Below are positions 1-10,565 of a DNA stretch of 64,000 bases, piece by piece. The stretch is taken from positions 186,001 through 250,000 of the forward strand of contig NZ_WCHR01000018.1 of NCBI RefSeq assembly GCF_008973825.1, in the 5' to 3' direction. The DNA comes from Gemmobacter serpentinus. GTDB taxonomy: Bacteria > Pseudomonadota > Alphaproteobacteria > Rhodobacterales > Rhodobacteraceae. The notes below the pieces were generated by a model. The model ran no database searches. It saw nothing but the letters and a program-made list of their open reading frames with translations, and was not told the DNA's origin. Each line of letters starts with the position of its first letter. The first letter of the stretch is position 1. A program made the translations under genes and the position numbers.

Positions 1-642
1 AAGCGCATTGCCCATCAGCAGACGCGTTCCGCGCTTGTGTCGTAGCCGGTCGCGGAAATAGGGCAGCACCACGCGCATCGTGGTCTTGAAATTGGCAAGG
101 CTGGCAAAGGGCTTCAGCAAGGCGCCAAGTTCGGCCCGGCCAACCATCATGCCACCCAGCCCCATGAAGACGGCATGGGGCGGGCGGACACGCGCGAAAT
201 CATTGCCAAGCAGGCGGCCGTCGAATTCCACCGGCGACAGCGCCCGCCCGCCATAGCCCGAACCGGGTCCATCCAGGTAATCGGGATGGGCGGCGGCGGG
301 GGCAAAGCGCACCTCGGAATGTGCCACCAGATCCGAAATCGCGGCATCGCCCGAGGCCAGGAACGCGGCCCTGACCGTATCGCCACCGCGATTGCCGACG
401 ACATGCTGCAGAAAGCGCGCGGCATCCTCGGCACTGTCATCCAGGCCGGCGGCGCGGGCAAGGCTGGTGCCCGGCACCCATGTCGTGCCGCCCGAGGTGG
501 AGGTGGTGCCGCCAACCATATCGGTCTTCTCGCAAAGCAGCACCTTCAGCCCCGCGATCGCGCCGGAGAGTGCCGCGGTCATGCCGCCCGCGCCCGCGCC
601 GAAGACCAGAAGGTCCACCTCTTCGTCGAATGCTGCGCCCAT
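1..642 (-). CDS. FAD-dependent oxidoreductase, KstD/fumarate-reductase-like (3' part outside window)
   Basis: The gene starts at an ATG (640-642) and reads without a stop to the window edge, giving the first 214 residues. The N-terminus has a Rossmann FAD motif (GAGAGG, about residues 16-21), an acidic end of beta-2 (CEK), and the GGTTSTSGG stretch typical of the FAD_binding_2 superfamily. This family includes 3-ketosteroid Delta1-dehydrogenases, fumarate reductases and cyclic-ketone desaturases. It is clearly related to the flavoproteins at 6565-8247 and 17740-19485; for instance it shares the LARAAG and GNAL segments with the latter. It is divergent from the dehydrogenase at 764, and a candidate operator lies between them. 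Substrate is unknown. A ring desaturase is inferred from the neighbourhood; the C-terminal catalytic region is not visible. Confidence 0.85.
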   Translation of the reverse strand, partial: MGAAFDEEVDLLVFGAGAGGMTAALSGAIAGLKVLLCEKTDMVGGTTSTSGGTTWVPGTSLARAAGLDDSAEDAARFLQHVVGNRGGDTVRAAFLASGDAAISDLVAHSEVRFAPAAAHPDYLDGPGSGYGGRALSPVEFDGRLLGNDFARVRPPHAVFMGLGGMMVGRAELGALLKPFASLANFKTTMRVVLPYFRDRLRHKRGTRLLMGNAL

Positions 643-717
643 GGCCTGCCCATCCCCTGCTGCCTGTCTGGATTCTGCGCGGAAACTTGCACAGAATGCA
701 GATAAATGGAAGATGTT

Positions 718-745
718 TTGAAAGTTGAATGATATTCAGCATAAT
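718..745 (+). promoter_or_regulatory. Candidate sigma-70-type promoter with embedded operator
   Basis: TTGAAA (718-723) and CATAAT (740-745) are separated by 16 nt and each matches the consensus at 5 of 6 positions. The spacer is almost exactly filled by the inverted motif GTTGAA-TGATA-TTCAGC (724-740), a layout expected for a repressor-controlled promoter. The predicted start would be only about 12 nt before the ATG at 764. Confidence 0.5.
724..740. promoter_or_regulatory. Operator candidate, GTTGAA-N5-TTCAGC
   Basis: This inverted repeat with 6-nt arms and a 5-nt spacer has one mismatch to the exact GCTGAA-N5-TTCAGC found at 15419-15435 and 16832-16848. It lies between the divergent genes starting at 642 (-) and 764 (+). 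I infer a shared regulator, most simply the IclR-family protein encoded at 16865-17695. Confidence 0.5.
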
Positions 746-763
746 GTGGCAAAGGGGGATGAC

Positions 764-1639
764 ATGGCGACGATTCTGGTTGTGGGGGGCACGGGATTCA
801 TCGGGCGCCGCGTGGTGGTGCAACTGATCGCGGCGGGCGCGGTGCCGCGCGTCTTCGATCTGCCGCAGGCGATTGCGCGCTATCAGGCCCCTGCGGGTTG
901 CGACGTGGTCTTGGGCGACGCGGTGCAGGCTGATGACATTGCCCGGGCCGCAGAAGGCTGCGCCGGGATCGTGCATCTTGCCGGGATCATGACCGTCGAT
1001 TGCGCCGCCAATCCGGCGCGGGCCATCGATGTGAACCTTGTGACCAGCCTGAACGTCTTGCAGGCGGCGGCAAGGTGGAAGATCCCCGTGGCCTATCTGG
1101 GCACTGCCGGTGTCTTTGGTCCTGACAGTGCGACGCATCCCAAACCGATGACGGTCTATGGCGTGACCAAGCTTGCCGTCGAAGGGCTGGCGCGGGTCTT
1201 TGCCGCCGATCATGGCGTCAGCAGTCTGGGGTTGCGGCCCTATATCGTCTACGGCCCCGGCATCAGCAGCGGCATTGCCGCTGGGCCGTCGATCGCACTT
1301 GCGGCCTCGGTCACGCGTGAAGCGGCGATGATCCGGTTTTCGGGCCGGGTGGGCTTTGTCCACGTTGATGATGTGGCGCGCTTGCTGGTTGCGGGGGCCT
1401 TGCATCCAGCCCCCGGCGCGCATGTGCTGACCATGGCGGGCGATACGCAGGAGATGACGGATTTCGTGGCGGAACTTGCCCGTCAAAGCGGCTGGGATGG
1501 CATCGGCATCGAGGGGCCGCCGCTGCGCATCCCCGCTGATCTGGCCAGCGACCCGGTGCCCGCAGATTATGGCTCGCAGCCGGTGACCCGGCTGGCAGAG
1601 GGGATCGCCGCGACGCTGGCCGAGTTGCGGGCCAAGTAG
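764..1639 (+). CDS. NAD-dependent epimerase/dehydratase-family (extended SDR) protein
   Basis: This 291-residue protein begins MATILVVGGTGFIG, the GxxGxxG dinucleotide motif of extended short-chain dehydrogenases. It also has a catalytic YGVTK (Tyr-x3-Lys) near residue 130 and a substrate region typical of UDP-sugar-epimerase relatives. I chose the ATG at 764 because AAAGGGGG lies 5 nt upstream. A TTG at 725 in the same frame would add 13 residues but lacks a ribosome binding site. The gene is divergent from the flavoprotein at 1-642 and convergent with quiC. In this neighbourhood it probably oxidises or reduces a hydroxyl of a cyclic acid or its derivative; the family alone does not show the substrate. 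Confidence 0.8.
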   Translation: MATILVVGGTGFIGRRVVVQLIAAGAVPRVFDLPQAIARYQAPAGCDVVLGDAVQADDIARAAEGCAGIVHLAGIMTVDCAANPARAIDVNLVTSLNVLQAAARWKIPVAYLGTAGVFGPDSATHPKPMTVYGVTKLAVEGLARVFAADHGVSSLGLRPYIVYGPGISSGIAAGPSIALAASVTREAAMIRFSGRVGFVHVDDVARLLVAGALHPAPGAHVLTMAGDTQEMTDFVAELARQSGWDGIGIEGPPLRIPADLASDPVPADYGSQPVTRLAEGIAATLAELRAK

Positions 1640-1705
1640 CCAGGGCGCCCGCAATCATGGGCTTCCAGTCATCGGCCCGGAGATCAAGGGCCAGTCACTG
1701 ACGCA

Positions 1706-3592
1706 TCAGTAGCTCGGCATTCCGGCAGGGCGGGCATCGCGCTTTTGCGCGGCAATGCGGAAGGGCGCATTGGGGGCACCATAACCCGCATAGCGGCCCT
1801 GCCGCTGCACCACCTCCAGAAACAGCCCGCCCGGCTGGGCCTGACAGTAGAATTGCAGAAAGCCGCCAGTCGCATCCTCGTCATACATGATGTTGCGGGC
1901 GCGCAGGGCAGCGGTCAGGTCGGGATCAAGGCCAAAGCGCGCCTCCATATCGGCATAGTAATTCGCGCCGATCTGCAACAAGGGGAAGCCGCGCGCCGCC
2001 ATCGCATCGGCGCTGGCCAGAATATCGCGGCTCGCAAAGGCGATATGCTGGACCGAAGCGCCGAAAGTATCCTCGATGAACCGCCCGGCCAGCGTGCGTC
2101 GCGCCTCGGCCCCGTTCAGGGTGACGCGCAACCCGCCGCTTTCCACCGCCTGACTGCGCACCAGCCCGTCGGGGTCGATCACATCGACCATCGGGGTTTT
2201 CGCCGCATCGAAGATTGTGGTGTAAAACAGGCTCCAGCTCAGCATTTCGTCATAGGCCATGGTCTGGCCCAGATGGTCGATGCCGGTCAGGCCCGCGCCC
2301 TCGGGGGCATCCGTCCCCGGGGCAAGATCAAAGTCAACCTCCCAGATCCGGGCGAGATCGGAGCGGCGATCCAGAAAGCGGATCACACTGCCGCCGACAC
2401 CGCGAATGCCGGGGATCGACAGTTCCGACGGACCATGAGGGGCCTGATGCGGCTGCGCCCCAAGCGCGAGGGCACGGGCCTGCGCGGCCTGGGCATCCGG
2501 CACCAGCAGGCCCACTTCGGATACCCCGGTGCCATGCGTGGCCCATGCCTTATGGGCAAAGCCCTCTTCCTCGGCATTGACCAGCACATTGGCGCCGCCC
2601 TGGCGCCAGAGCGTGACACGCTTGCTGCGGTGCTGGCCTGCGCGGGCAAAGCCTGCGGCCCCCAGCAGGGCCTCCAGGGGGGCTGCCTCTTTCGCGCTGG
2701 TGGCAAATTCGATGAACTCGACCCGATCCACCTTTTGCGGGGCAGGGAAGGCAGGCAAGGCCGGTTCCAGTGCGGGTTCGGTCCGGCGCACGCGGTCCAT
2801 CAGGGCGACAAGGCTGCGATGCCCGTCGCGCGCCACCTGCCGGGGCAGACCGGCGCGGAACTGATCGTTGAAAATCTCAAGGCTCAGCGGCCCGCGATAA
2901 CCGGTGGCCAGCACGGCGCGGGTAAAGGCTGTGACATCCAGATCGCCCTCGCCCGGCATATTGCGGAAGTGCCGCGACCAATAGAGCAAATCCATCTCGA
3001 TGGCGGGCGCATCGGCCAACTGCACGAAGAATACCTTGTCGCCGGGAATGCGCCGGATCGTTTCGGGGTCGAGCTTGCGGCCAAGCGTGTGGAAACTGTC
3101 CAGGATCAGCCCGATATTGGGGTGATCGGCGCGGCGCACCACCTCCCATGCGTCGCGGTGATCGTTCACATGGCGCCCCCAGCACAACGCCTCATAGCCG
3201 ACACGGATGCCATAGCCTGCGGCGATCTCACCCAGTTCCCGGAAATCGGCGGCGGCGCGGTCGATTCCGCCCATGGCCTGCGGATGTGTGGAGGAGCAGA
3301 ACAGCACCAGATCGGTGCCAAGTTCCGTCATCAGGTCGAACTTGCGGCGGGCGCGGGCAAAGGCGCGGCTGCGTTGCGGCTCGGGCAGCCCTTCAAAATC
3401 GCGGAAGGGCTGGAACAGCGTGATTTCCAACTCGTGATCGCGCACCATGCGCCCGACCTCGCGGGGGGTGAAGTCCGAGGCCAGGAAATCCTGCTCGAAG
3501 ATCTCGATCCCGTCAAAGCCCGCCTGCTGGATCGCGGCGAGCTTTTCGGTGAATGTGCCGGAAATCGATACGGTGGCAATCGAGGTTTTCAT
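1706..3592 (-). CDS. quiC: 3-dehydroshikimate dehydratase, two-domain bacterial type
   Basis: It converts 3-dehydroshikimate to protocatechuate, the entry of quinate and shikimate into the beta-ketoadipate pathway. The 628-residue protein is a fusion. Residues 1 to about 270 are an AP-endonuclease-2-type TIM barrel carrying the expected metal ligands Glu134, Asp165, Gln191 and Glu239, seen in the YEAL, ILDSFHT, FVQLADA and SLEIFND segments. Residues from about 285 to the end are a 4-hydroxyphenylpyruvate-dioxygenase-like vicinal oxygen chelate module. This architecture and length match the QuiC1-type enzymes of Pseudomonas. It lies downstream of pobA on the same strand after a 96-nt gap. The neighbouring pcaHG supplies the next enzyme. 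The assignment is firm from architecture and ligands. Confidence 0.93.
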   Translation of the reverse strand: MKTSIATVSISGTFTEKLAAIQQAGFDGIEIFEQDFLASDFTPREVGRMVRDHELEITLFQPFRDFEGLPEPQRSRAFARARRKFDLMTELGTDLVLFCSSTHPQAMGGIDRAAADFRELGEIAAGYGIRVGYEALCWGRHVNDHRDAWEVVRRADHPNIGLILDSFHTLGRKLDPETIRRIPGDKVFFVQLADAPAIEMDLLYWSRHFRNMPGEGDLDVTAFTRAVLATGYRGPLSLEIFNDQFRAGLPRQVARDGHRSLVALMDRVRRTEPALEPALPAFPAPQKVDRVEFIEFATSAKEAAPLEALLGAAGFARAGQHRSKRVTLWRQGGANVLVNAEEEGFAHKAWATHGTGVSEVGLLVPDAQAAQARALALGAQPHQAPHGPSELSIPGIRGVGGSVIRFLDRRSDLARIWEVDFDLAPGTDAPEGAGLTGIDHLGQTMAYDEMLSWSLFYTTIFDAAKTPMVDVIDPDGLVRSQAVESGGLRVTLNGAEARRTLAGRFIEDTFGASVQHIAFASRDILASADAMAARGFPLLQIGANYYADMEARFGLDPDLTAALRARNIMYDEDATGGFLQFYCQAQPGGLFLEVVQRQGRYAGYGAPNAPFRIAAQKRDARPAGMPSY

Positions 3593-3688
3593 GCGCCCCT
3601 CCCATCAAGGATGGGCGCATGATCGTTGATTTCATGAATAACGCCTAATGCCGATACATCGACCATCGGAACATCAGGTTAATCATGG

Positions 3689-5445
<1,757 letters not shown>

Positions 5446-5534
5446 CGCCATCCTCCCTCTGGCCCCTGCATGGCCGAAGGCGGGGCATCCGGGAAATGGA
5501 CCGGGCGTCGGAAAGATTGGACGATTCCCGGACC

Positions 5535-6443
5535 TCAGCCCTCTGGCTGGGCTTGCTTGCGGAAATTGCCCGGCGAGAGGCCGACCCGCTGGGTGAAGAA
5601 GCGGTTGAAATAGGCGGGATCATCAAAGCCGGTCAGATGCGCCACCTGCGCCACGCTGCTTTCGGTATAGATCAGATAGCGCTTTGCCTCGGTGATGAGG
5701 CGGGCATAAAGCAGCTCTGACGCGGTCTTGTCGGCCCGCGCCTTGCAGGCGGCGTTCAGACGGGCCGGAGTTACGGCAAGTTCGCCCGCATAGAAGGACA
5801 GCGCGCGCTCTTGGCGGAAATGCTGTTCCAGCAGCGCGCGGTAGCGCATCACAAGATCATGGTCGCGGTCCGGCAGGGCGGTGGCCTGATCCTGTTCGGT
5901 GATCGACAGCCGCAGCAGGATCACCAGAACGCGCATGAACTGCGCCATGATCGCGGTGCGCCGCCCCGGCGAGGACCAGATGAATTCCTGATGCAGCCAG
6001 TCGAAGGTGTCGATGACGGCATCGAGGTTCAGCCCGGACCCCGCCACCGGATAGACGGCGGGGCGCGCGGCCACCTCGGCCAGACGCGGGTCGGTCGCGG
6101 TGGCGGCGCGCAGGCAACCAAGTGCTGCCGTCACCACATAGCCATCGGTGCCGGGCTGAAAATCGATCTGATGCACGATCCCTGCCGGGATACAGAGCAG
6201 CACGGGGGCCGTGAAATCCTGCTGGCGTTCCTCCATCCTGATGGTGCCGCCACCGTCGCGCAGCAGCAGGACCTGCATGTGATCGGGATGGGAATGGGGA
6301 CGAATCCTCCAATCATTCGGGCCGGAGCGGTCGCGGATCGGTTCGATATGCAGCAGGTCCAGTTCGACATCCGCGCCCTGATCGCCATAAAGATAATAGC
6401 GCGGGATGGCCCTTGGCCCGGTCGCGCCCCGTGATGCCGCCAT
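5535..6443 (-). CDS. AraC-family transcriptional regulator, PobR-like
   Basis: The 302-residue protein has an N-terminal cupin-like sensing domain (PHSHPDHMQVLLL, about residues 45-60) and a C-terminal AraC double helix-turn-helix ending in the signature TGFDDPAYFNRFFTQRVGLSPGNFR split across residues 270-295. The ATG at 6443 is chosen because GAGAGGGGGG lies about 7 nt upstream; longer in-frame starts would run into the divergent gene's leader. It lies upstream of NIPSNAP-pobA on the same strand and is divergent from the flavoprotein at 6565. AraC-type PobR proteins activate pobA in response to 4-hydroxybenzoate in many proteobacteria, so this is a good PobR candidate. Control of the divergent flavoprotein operon is equally possible. 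Confidence 0.85.
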   Translation of the reverse strand: MAASRGATGPRAIPRYYLYGDQGADVELDLLHIEPIRDRSGPNDWRIRPHSHPDHMQVLLLRDGGGTIRMEERQQDFTAPVLLCIPAGIVHQIDFQPGTDGYVVTAALGCLRAATATDPRLAEVAARPAVYPVAGSGLNLDAVIDTFDWLHQEFIWSSPGRRTAIMAQFMRVLVILLRLSITEQDQATALPDRDHDLVMRYRALLEQHFRQERALSFYAGELAVTPARLNAACKARADKTASELLYARLITEAKRYLIYTESSVAQVAHLTGFDDPAYFNRFFTQRVGLSPGNFRKQAQPEG

Positions 6444-6471
6444 GCTGCCCCCCTCTCGCAATACGCCTGAC

Positions 6472-6488
6472 GAATTGTGCAAGAATTG
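6472..6488. promoter_or_regulatory. Direct repeat GAATTG x2, possible AraC-type site
   Basis: GAATTG occurs at 6472-6477 and 6483-6488, an 11-nt period that places both copies on the same face of the helix. It lies in the 121-nt gap between the AraC gene and the divergent flavoprotein operon. Tandem direct half-sites suit AraC-family dimers; nothing else supports it. Confidence 0.25.
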
Positions 6489-6564
6489 GCGGGCAGCGTC
6501 CATTGGTTCCGCCCCATCCACCCGGCTAGTCAGGGTGCAGCGAAACAGGAAGGGGGGCCGCGCC

Positions 6565-8247
6565 ATGGAACGCAGCTATGATGTGCTGGTCGTGGGGTCA
6601 GGGGCCGGGGGGCTGGCCACCGCGATCACCGCCAAGAAGCACGGGCTTTCGGTGCTGGTTATCGAGAAAGAGCCGGTCTTTGGCGGAACCACCGCCTTCT
6701 CCGGCGGGGTCTTGTGGATCCCCGGCAACCGGCATGGGCGGGTGAATAACCCGGGTGACAGCCGCGCGGCCGCGCGCAGCTATCTTCAGGCCGAGACCGG
6801 AAATTTCTACCAGCCCGAGGCGGTGGAGGCCTTTCTGGAGGCGGGCCCCCGGATGCTCGATTGGTTCGAGCGCGAGACGGCGGTGAAATTCGTGCCGACG
6901 CTTTATCCCGACTATCACCCGACAGTCACCGGCGGCGTGGATGTCGGGCGGTCGGTGCTGGCCGCGCCCTTTGACAGCAGCAGCCTTGGCCCGAACCTGA
7001 AACGGCTGCGTCCGCCGCTTTCGACCATCACCTTCATGGGGATGATGTTCAATTCATCAAATGCTGACATCAAGCATTTCTTCAATGCCACCAAATCGCT
7101 GGTCTCGTTTGGCTATGTCGCGAAACGCCTTGCCGCCCATGCGCTGGAGGTGGCACGGCACGGGCGCGGGGTGCAGGTCACATCGGGCAATGCGCTGGCG
7201 GCGCGGTTGGCCCAGACCTGTTTTGATCTTGGCATCGAGATCCAGACCGACACGCCCGCGCTGCGGCTGTTGCAGGCCGACGGGCGGGTGACCGGGGTCG
7301 AGACGCCCAAGGGCGCGATCACCGCAAGCCGGGGCGTGGTGCTGGCCTGCGGTGGCTATGCGCAGGATCTGGCGCGCCGCGCCGGGGTCTATGCCCATCT
7401 GAAGGCGGGCGGCACCCATCACAGCCCGGTGCCTTCCGGCAATACTGGTGACGGGATCCGGCTGGCCGAGGCGGTGGGCGGATCGTTTGACGCCGAATTT
7501 GCCGAGCCAGCGGCCTGGATGCCGGTCAGCCTTGTGCCGGGGCAGGGGGTGTTCCCGCATCTGCTGGACCGCTACAAGCCCGGCATGATCGCGGTGGGGG
7601 CGGATGGGCACCGCTTCACCAATGAAAGCGAAAGCTATCATGATGTGGGCGCGGCGATGGTGGCGCAGCGACAGGCGGGGGGCGATGCCTCATGCTGGCT
7701 GATCTGCGATCATCGCACCATCCGCAAATACGGGCTGGGGCACGCCAAGCCCGCGCCGATGCCGCTCTGGCTCTGGACGCGGAATGGCTATCTGAAAAAG
7801 GGCCGGACGCTGGCCGATCTGGCCCGCGTCTGCGGTCTGCCCGCAGCGGGGCTGGTAGCCACGGTGGCCGCCTATAATCGCAATGCGGTGCAGGGGCGTG
7901 ATCCGGCCTTCCATCGGGGCGAAACCAGCTTCAACCGCTATCTGGCCGATCCCGATCACAAGCCCAACCCTTGTGTGGCACCCCTGGAAAAGGGGCCGTT
8001 CTATGCGGTGAAGATGGAAATGGGCGATCTGGGCACCTTTGACGGGTTGAAGACCACGGTGGAGGGCGCGGTGACCGACCGCGCTGGCACGCCGATTGCC
8101 GGGCTTTTCGCCGTGGGCAATGACCGCGCCAGCATCATGGGCGGCAATTACCCCGGCGCGGGTATCACGCTTGGCCCGGCCATGACCTTTGGCTGGATCA
8201 CCGGGCGGCACCTTGCGGGCATCAACGAGATGGGAGAACAGGCATGA
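6565..8247 (+). CDS. FAD-dependent oxidoreductase, KstD-like ring desaturase candidate
   Basis: This 560-residue flavoprotein has the N-terminal GSGAGG FAD motif (residues 11-16), GGTTAFSGG (about 41-49), a second FAD segment near the C-terminus and the ending GNYPGAGITLGPAMTFG. In 3-ketosteroid Delta1-dehydrogenases, a C-terminal Tyr and a Gly four residues later polarise the substrate ketone. The NYPGAG segment preserves this Tyr-x3-Gly spacing. The ATG at 6565 is preceded by AGGAAGGGGGG. It starts an operon with two SDR genes (overlaps of 4 and 8 nt). I infer Delta-dehydrogenation of a cyclic ketone or keto acid, as in 4-oxocyclohexanecarboxylate desaturases. A urocanate- or fumarate-reductase-type role is the alternative. 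Confidence 0.85.
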   Translation: MERSYDVLVVGSGAGGLATAITAKKHGLSVLVIEKEPVFGGTTAFSGGVLWIPGNRHGRVNNPGDSRAAARSYLQAETGNFYQPEAVEAFLEAGPRMLDWFERETAVKFVPTLYPDYHPTVTGGVDVGRSVLAAPFDSSSLGPNLKRLRPPLSTITFMGMMFNSSNADIKHFFNATKSLVSFGYVAKRLAAHALEVARHGRGVQVTSGNALAARLAQTCFDLGIEIQTDTPALRLLQADGRVTGVETPKGAITASRGVVLACGGYAQDLARRAGVYAHLKAGGTHHSPVPSGNTGDGIRLAEAVGGSFDAEFAEPAAWMPVSLVPGQGVFPHLLDRYKPGMIAVGADGHRFTNESESYHDVGAAMVAQRQAGGDASCWLICDHRTIRKYGLGHAKPAPMPLWLWTRNGYLKKGRTLADLARVCGLPAAGLVATVAAYNRNAVQGRDPAFHRGETSFNRYLADPDHKPNPCVAPLEKGPFYAVKMEMGDLGTFDGLKTTVEGAVTDRAGTPIAGLFAVGNDRASIMGGNYPGAGITLGPAMTFGWITGRHLAGINEMGEQA

Positions 8248-9017
8248 GCTGGCTGCAACTGACGGGCAAGACCACGGTTATCACCGGGGCGGGCGGCGGC
8301 ATCGGACAGGCGCTTGCCCGCGCCTTTGCGGTTGAAGGCGCGCGCGTGGTGCTGCTGGACCGTGATATCGAACGGTCCGGCCCGCTGGCGGCCGAACTGG
8401 GCGGGATCGCGCTTTGCTGCGATCTGGCGGATGGCGACAGCGTGGCGGCGGCGGCGGCGGCGGTCGAGGCCGAGGGCGGCGCCGATGTGCTGGTGAATGC
8501 GGCGGCAATCCTGCGCCCCGGCGCGCTGGAATCTGTGGCGACCGCCGATTGGGCGGCGATGCTGGCGGTGAACCTGACCGGCTATCTGGCGGCGGCGCAG
8601 GCCTTTGGACGCGGGATGCTCGCGCGTGGGCGCGGCAGTCTGGTTCATATTGCCAGCATCGCGGGCAGCCAGCCGCAACCGGCCTCGGGTGCCTATTCGG
8701 CCTCAAAAGCCGCGACCCTGATGATGTCGCGCCAGCTTGCTGCCGAATGGGGCCCGCGCGGGGTGCGGTCGAACTGCGTCAGTCCGGGCCTGGTGATGAC
8801 GCCGATGTCGGCGGCCTTTTATGCCGACCCGGATGTGAAGGCGCGGCGCGAGGCGATGGTGCCGCTGCATCGGATTGCCACACCGCAGGACATGGCGGAT
8901 GTGGCGCTGTTTCTGGCTTCGGACCGTGCGGGCTATGTCACCGGGCAGGATATTGTCGTAGATGGCGGGTTGTCGCAAACCCTGATGGGCCTTGTCCCCC
9001 GGCCCGGCTATGCGTGA
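8244..9017 (+). CDS. Short-chain dehydrogenase/reductase (SDR), NAD type
   Basis: A classical SDR of 257 residues. It shows the cofactor motif TGAGGGIG (about residues 14-21), an acidic residue after beta-2 (LLDRD) that favours NAD(H), the NAA motif (VNAAAI), the catalytic Ser in the HIASIAG segment and the YSASK catalytic pair near 155-159. The C-terminal DIVVDGG is typical. Its ATG overlaps the flavoprotein stop as ATGA, indicating translational coupling. A plausible role is alcohol-to-ketone oxidation on the ring, which would create the ketone that a KstD-like enzyme needs. The substrate is inferred from context only. Confidence 0.9.
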   Translation: MSWLQLTGKTTVITGAGGGIGQALARAFAVEGARVVLLDRDIERSGPLAAELGGIALCCDLADGDSVAAAAAAVEAEGGADVLVNAAAILRPGALESVATADWAAMLAVNLTGYLAAAQAFGRGMLARGRGSLVHIASIAGSQPQPASGAYSASKAATLMMSRQLAAEWGPRGVRSNCVSPGLVMTPMSAAFYADPDVKARREAMVPLHRIATPQDMADVALFLASDRAGYVTGQDIVVDGGLSQTLMGLVPRPGYA

Positions 9018-9768
9018 GGCCCCCCTTCGCGAGGCTCTGGTCACCGGCGGGGCCGAGGGGATCGGGCTTGCCATCGCAGAGCGGCTGGCGGCACAGGGCT
9101 GTCGCGTGACCATCGCCGATCTGGATGGCGACAAGGCCAGGGCCCGCGCGGCAGGGCTTGGCCCCGACCATCGCGGCATTGGCTGTGATATCACCGATGA
9201 AGCGCAGGTGCAGGCTTTAGTCCGCACCGCGCCTTTCGACATTCTGGTGAACAATGCCGGGATCGGTGACAGCCATCTGCCGACGCTGGAGCAGGATCTT
9301 GCCGCCTTCCGTCAGGTGCTGGAGGTGCATCTGGCGGGCACCTTCCTGATGACGCGCGAGGTGGCGCGCGGCATGATCGCGCGGGGGCGCGGTGCCGTGG
9401 TCAACCTGTCCTCCATCGCCGGGCTGACCGGCCTGCCCAAGCGCAATGCCTATGGTGCGGCCAAGGCCGGGATCGTGGCAATGACCCGGGCCATGGCCTG
9501 TGAATGGGCGGGGCAGGGGGTGCGGGTCAATGCGGTCGCCCCGGCCTTTGTCGAAACTGCGCTGGTGCGCAAGCTGGCCGATGCCGGGCGTATTGACCTT
9601 CCCACCATCGCGCGGCGCACGCCACTCGGGCGACTGATCGCGGCGGAGGAGGTGGCGCAGGCCGTGGGCTTTCTGGCATCCGACGCGGCCAGTGGCATCA
9701 CCGGCATCGTGCTGCCGGTCGATGGCGGCTGGACCGCCTTTGGTGATTTCGGCGACGCCTCGGGCTGA
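9010..9768 (+). CDS. Short-chain dehydrogenase/reductase (SDR), second in operon
   Basis: A 252-residue classical SDR with cofactor motif TGGAEGIG (about 13-20), acidic beta-2 end (IADLD, NAD preference), NNAGI, catalytic Ser in NLSSIAG and the YGAAK catalytic pair near 147-151. I use the ATG at 9010, which overlaps the preceding SDR by 8 nt; a TTG at 8992 in the same frame is possible. It is distinct from its neighbour (different active-site surroundings and C-terminus), so the two probably act on different hydroxyls or stereoisomers. It is the last gene of the flavoprotein-SDR-SDR operon and is followed by a strong terminator. Confidence 0.9.
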   Translation: MREAPLREALVTGGAEGIGLAIAERLAAQGCRVTIADLDGDKARARAAGLGPDHRGIGCDITDEAQVQALVRTAPFDILVNNAGIGDSHLPTLEQDLAAFRQVLEVHLAGTFLMTREVARGMIARGRGAVVNLSSIAGLTGLPKRNAYGAAKAGIVAMTRAMACEWAGQGVRVNAVAPAFVETALVRKLADAGRIDLPTIARRTPLGRLIAAEEVAQAVGFLASDAASGITGIVLPVDGGWTAFGDFGDASG

Positions 9769-9785
9769 AGGCCATACAGCAAGGC

Positions 9786-9819
9786 AAAAGGCCCGGCGGA
9801 GCGATCCGCCGGGCCTTTT
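9786..9819. terminator. Bidirectional intrinsic terminator
   Basis: A perfect 15-bp stem (9786-9800 with 9805-9819) has a GCGA tetraloop, with four A's at the left base and four T's at the right. It serves the convergent SDR (+) and livF (-) genes. Confidence 0.9.
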
Positions 9820-9841
9820 CTCATGCGGGGTGATGCGGCGC

Positions 9842-10564
9842 TCAGGCCGCATCCTCGATATGGCCGCCCAGGAACAGCTGGCCCACACGCGGATCGGCCA
9901 GCAGCTTGTCGGCGCGGTCGAACATCCGGGTCTGGCCCAGTTCCAGCACCAGCCCGAGATCGGACATGGCAAGTGCTGCCTTGGCATTCTGTTCCACCAT
10001 CAGGATGGTCACGCCCTGGTCACGCAGCCGGATCAGGGTCTGGAACACCTCTTGCACCAGATTGGGCGACAGTCCGATAGAAGGCTCGTCGATCAGGATC
10101 AGCTTGGGGTCGAGAAGCAGCGCGCGTGCGATTTCCAGCTGTTTCTGCTGGCCGCCCGACAGCTCGATCGCCTTCTGGTCCTTGCGCTGGCGCAGCATGG
10201 GGAACTGGTCCATGACCTCTTCCATGCGGCGCTTCACCTTGGTCTGATCCTTGGCGGTGATGCCGCCCAGTTCCAGATTGTGCAGCACCGACAGTTGCGG
10301 CACCACATTGCGGCCCTGCGGCACATAGGTGACGCCGCGCGCGATCATCTCGGCCGGGCGCTTTTTGGTGACATCCTCGCCATCCAGCAGGATCTGGCCG
10401 GAATGGATGTTCAGCAGCCCGAAGATCGCCTTGAAGACGGTGGATTTGCCCGCCCCGTTCGGCCCGATCACCGTGGTGATCGACGCCTTGGGAACCTCGA
10501 AACTGGTGCCGTTCAGGATGGTGATCCGGCCATAGCCGCCGGTGACGTTCTTGAGTTCCAGCAT
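9842..10564 (-). CDS. livF: Branched-chain-amino-acid-type ABC transporter ATPase (LivF)
   Basis: A 240-residue ABC ATPase with Walker A GPNGAGKST (about 34-42), the signature LSGGQQKQLEIARAL (near 140) and Walker B LILIDEPSIGL. The compact size and the QGRNVVPQLSV segment are typical of LivF. It is the last gene of livK-H-M-G-F, separated from livG by one nucleotide. The system sits between catabolic gene sets and next to the shikimate dehydrogenase gene. It therefore probably imports the aromatic or alicyclic acid substrate rather than branched-chain amino acids, as many HAAT-family transporters in such islands do. That substrate is inference. Confidence 0.92.
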   Translation of the reverse strand: MLELKNVTGGYGRITILNGTSFEVPKASITTVIGPNGAGKSTVFKAIFGLLNIHSGQILLDGEDVTKKRPAEMIARGVTYVPQGRNVVPQLSVLHNLELGGITAKDQTKVKRRMEEVMDQFPMLRQRKDQKAIELSGGQQKQLEIARALLLDPKLILIDEPSIGLSPNLVQEVFQTLIRLRDQGVTILMVEQNAKAALAMSDLGLVLELGQTRMFDRADKLLADPRVGQLFLGGHIEDAA

Positions 10565-10565
10565 G

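Noticed and set aside
1745-3622. 625-residue open frame opposite quiC
   Set aside because: Antisense shadow; quiC on the minus strand has all metal ligands and correct length.
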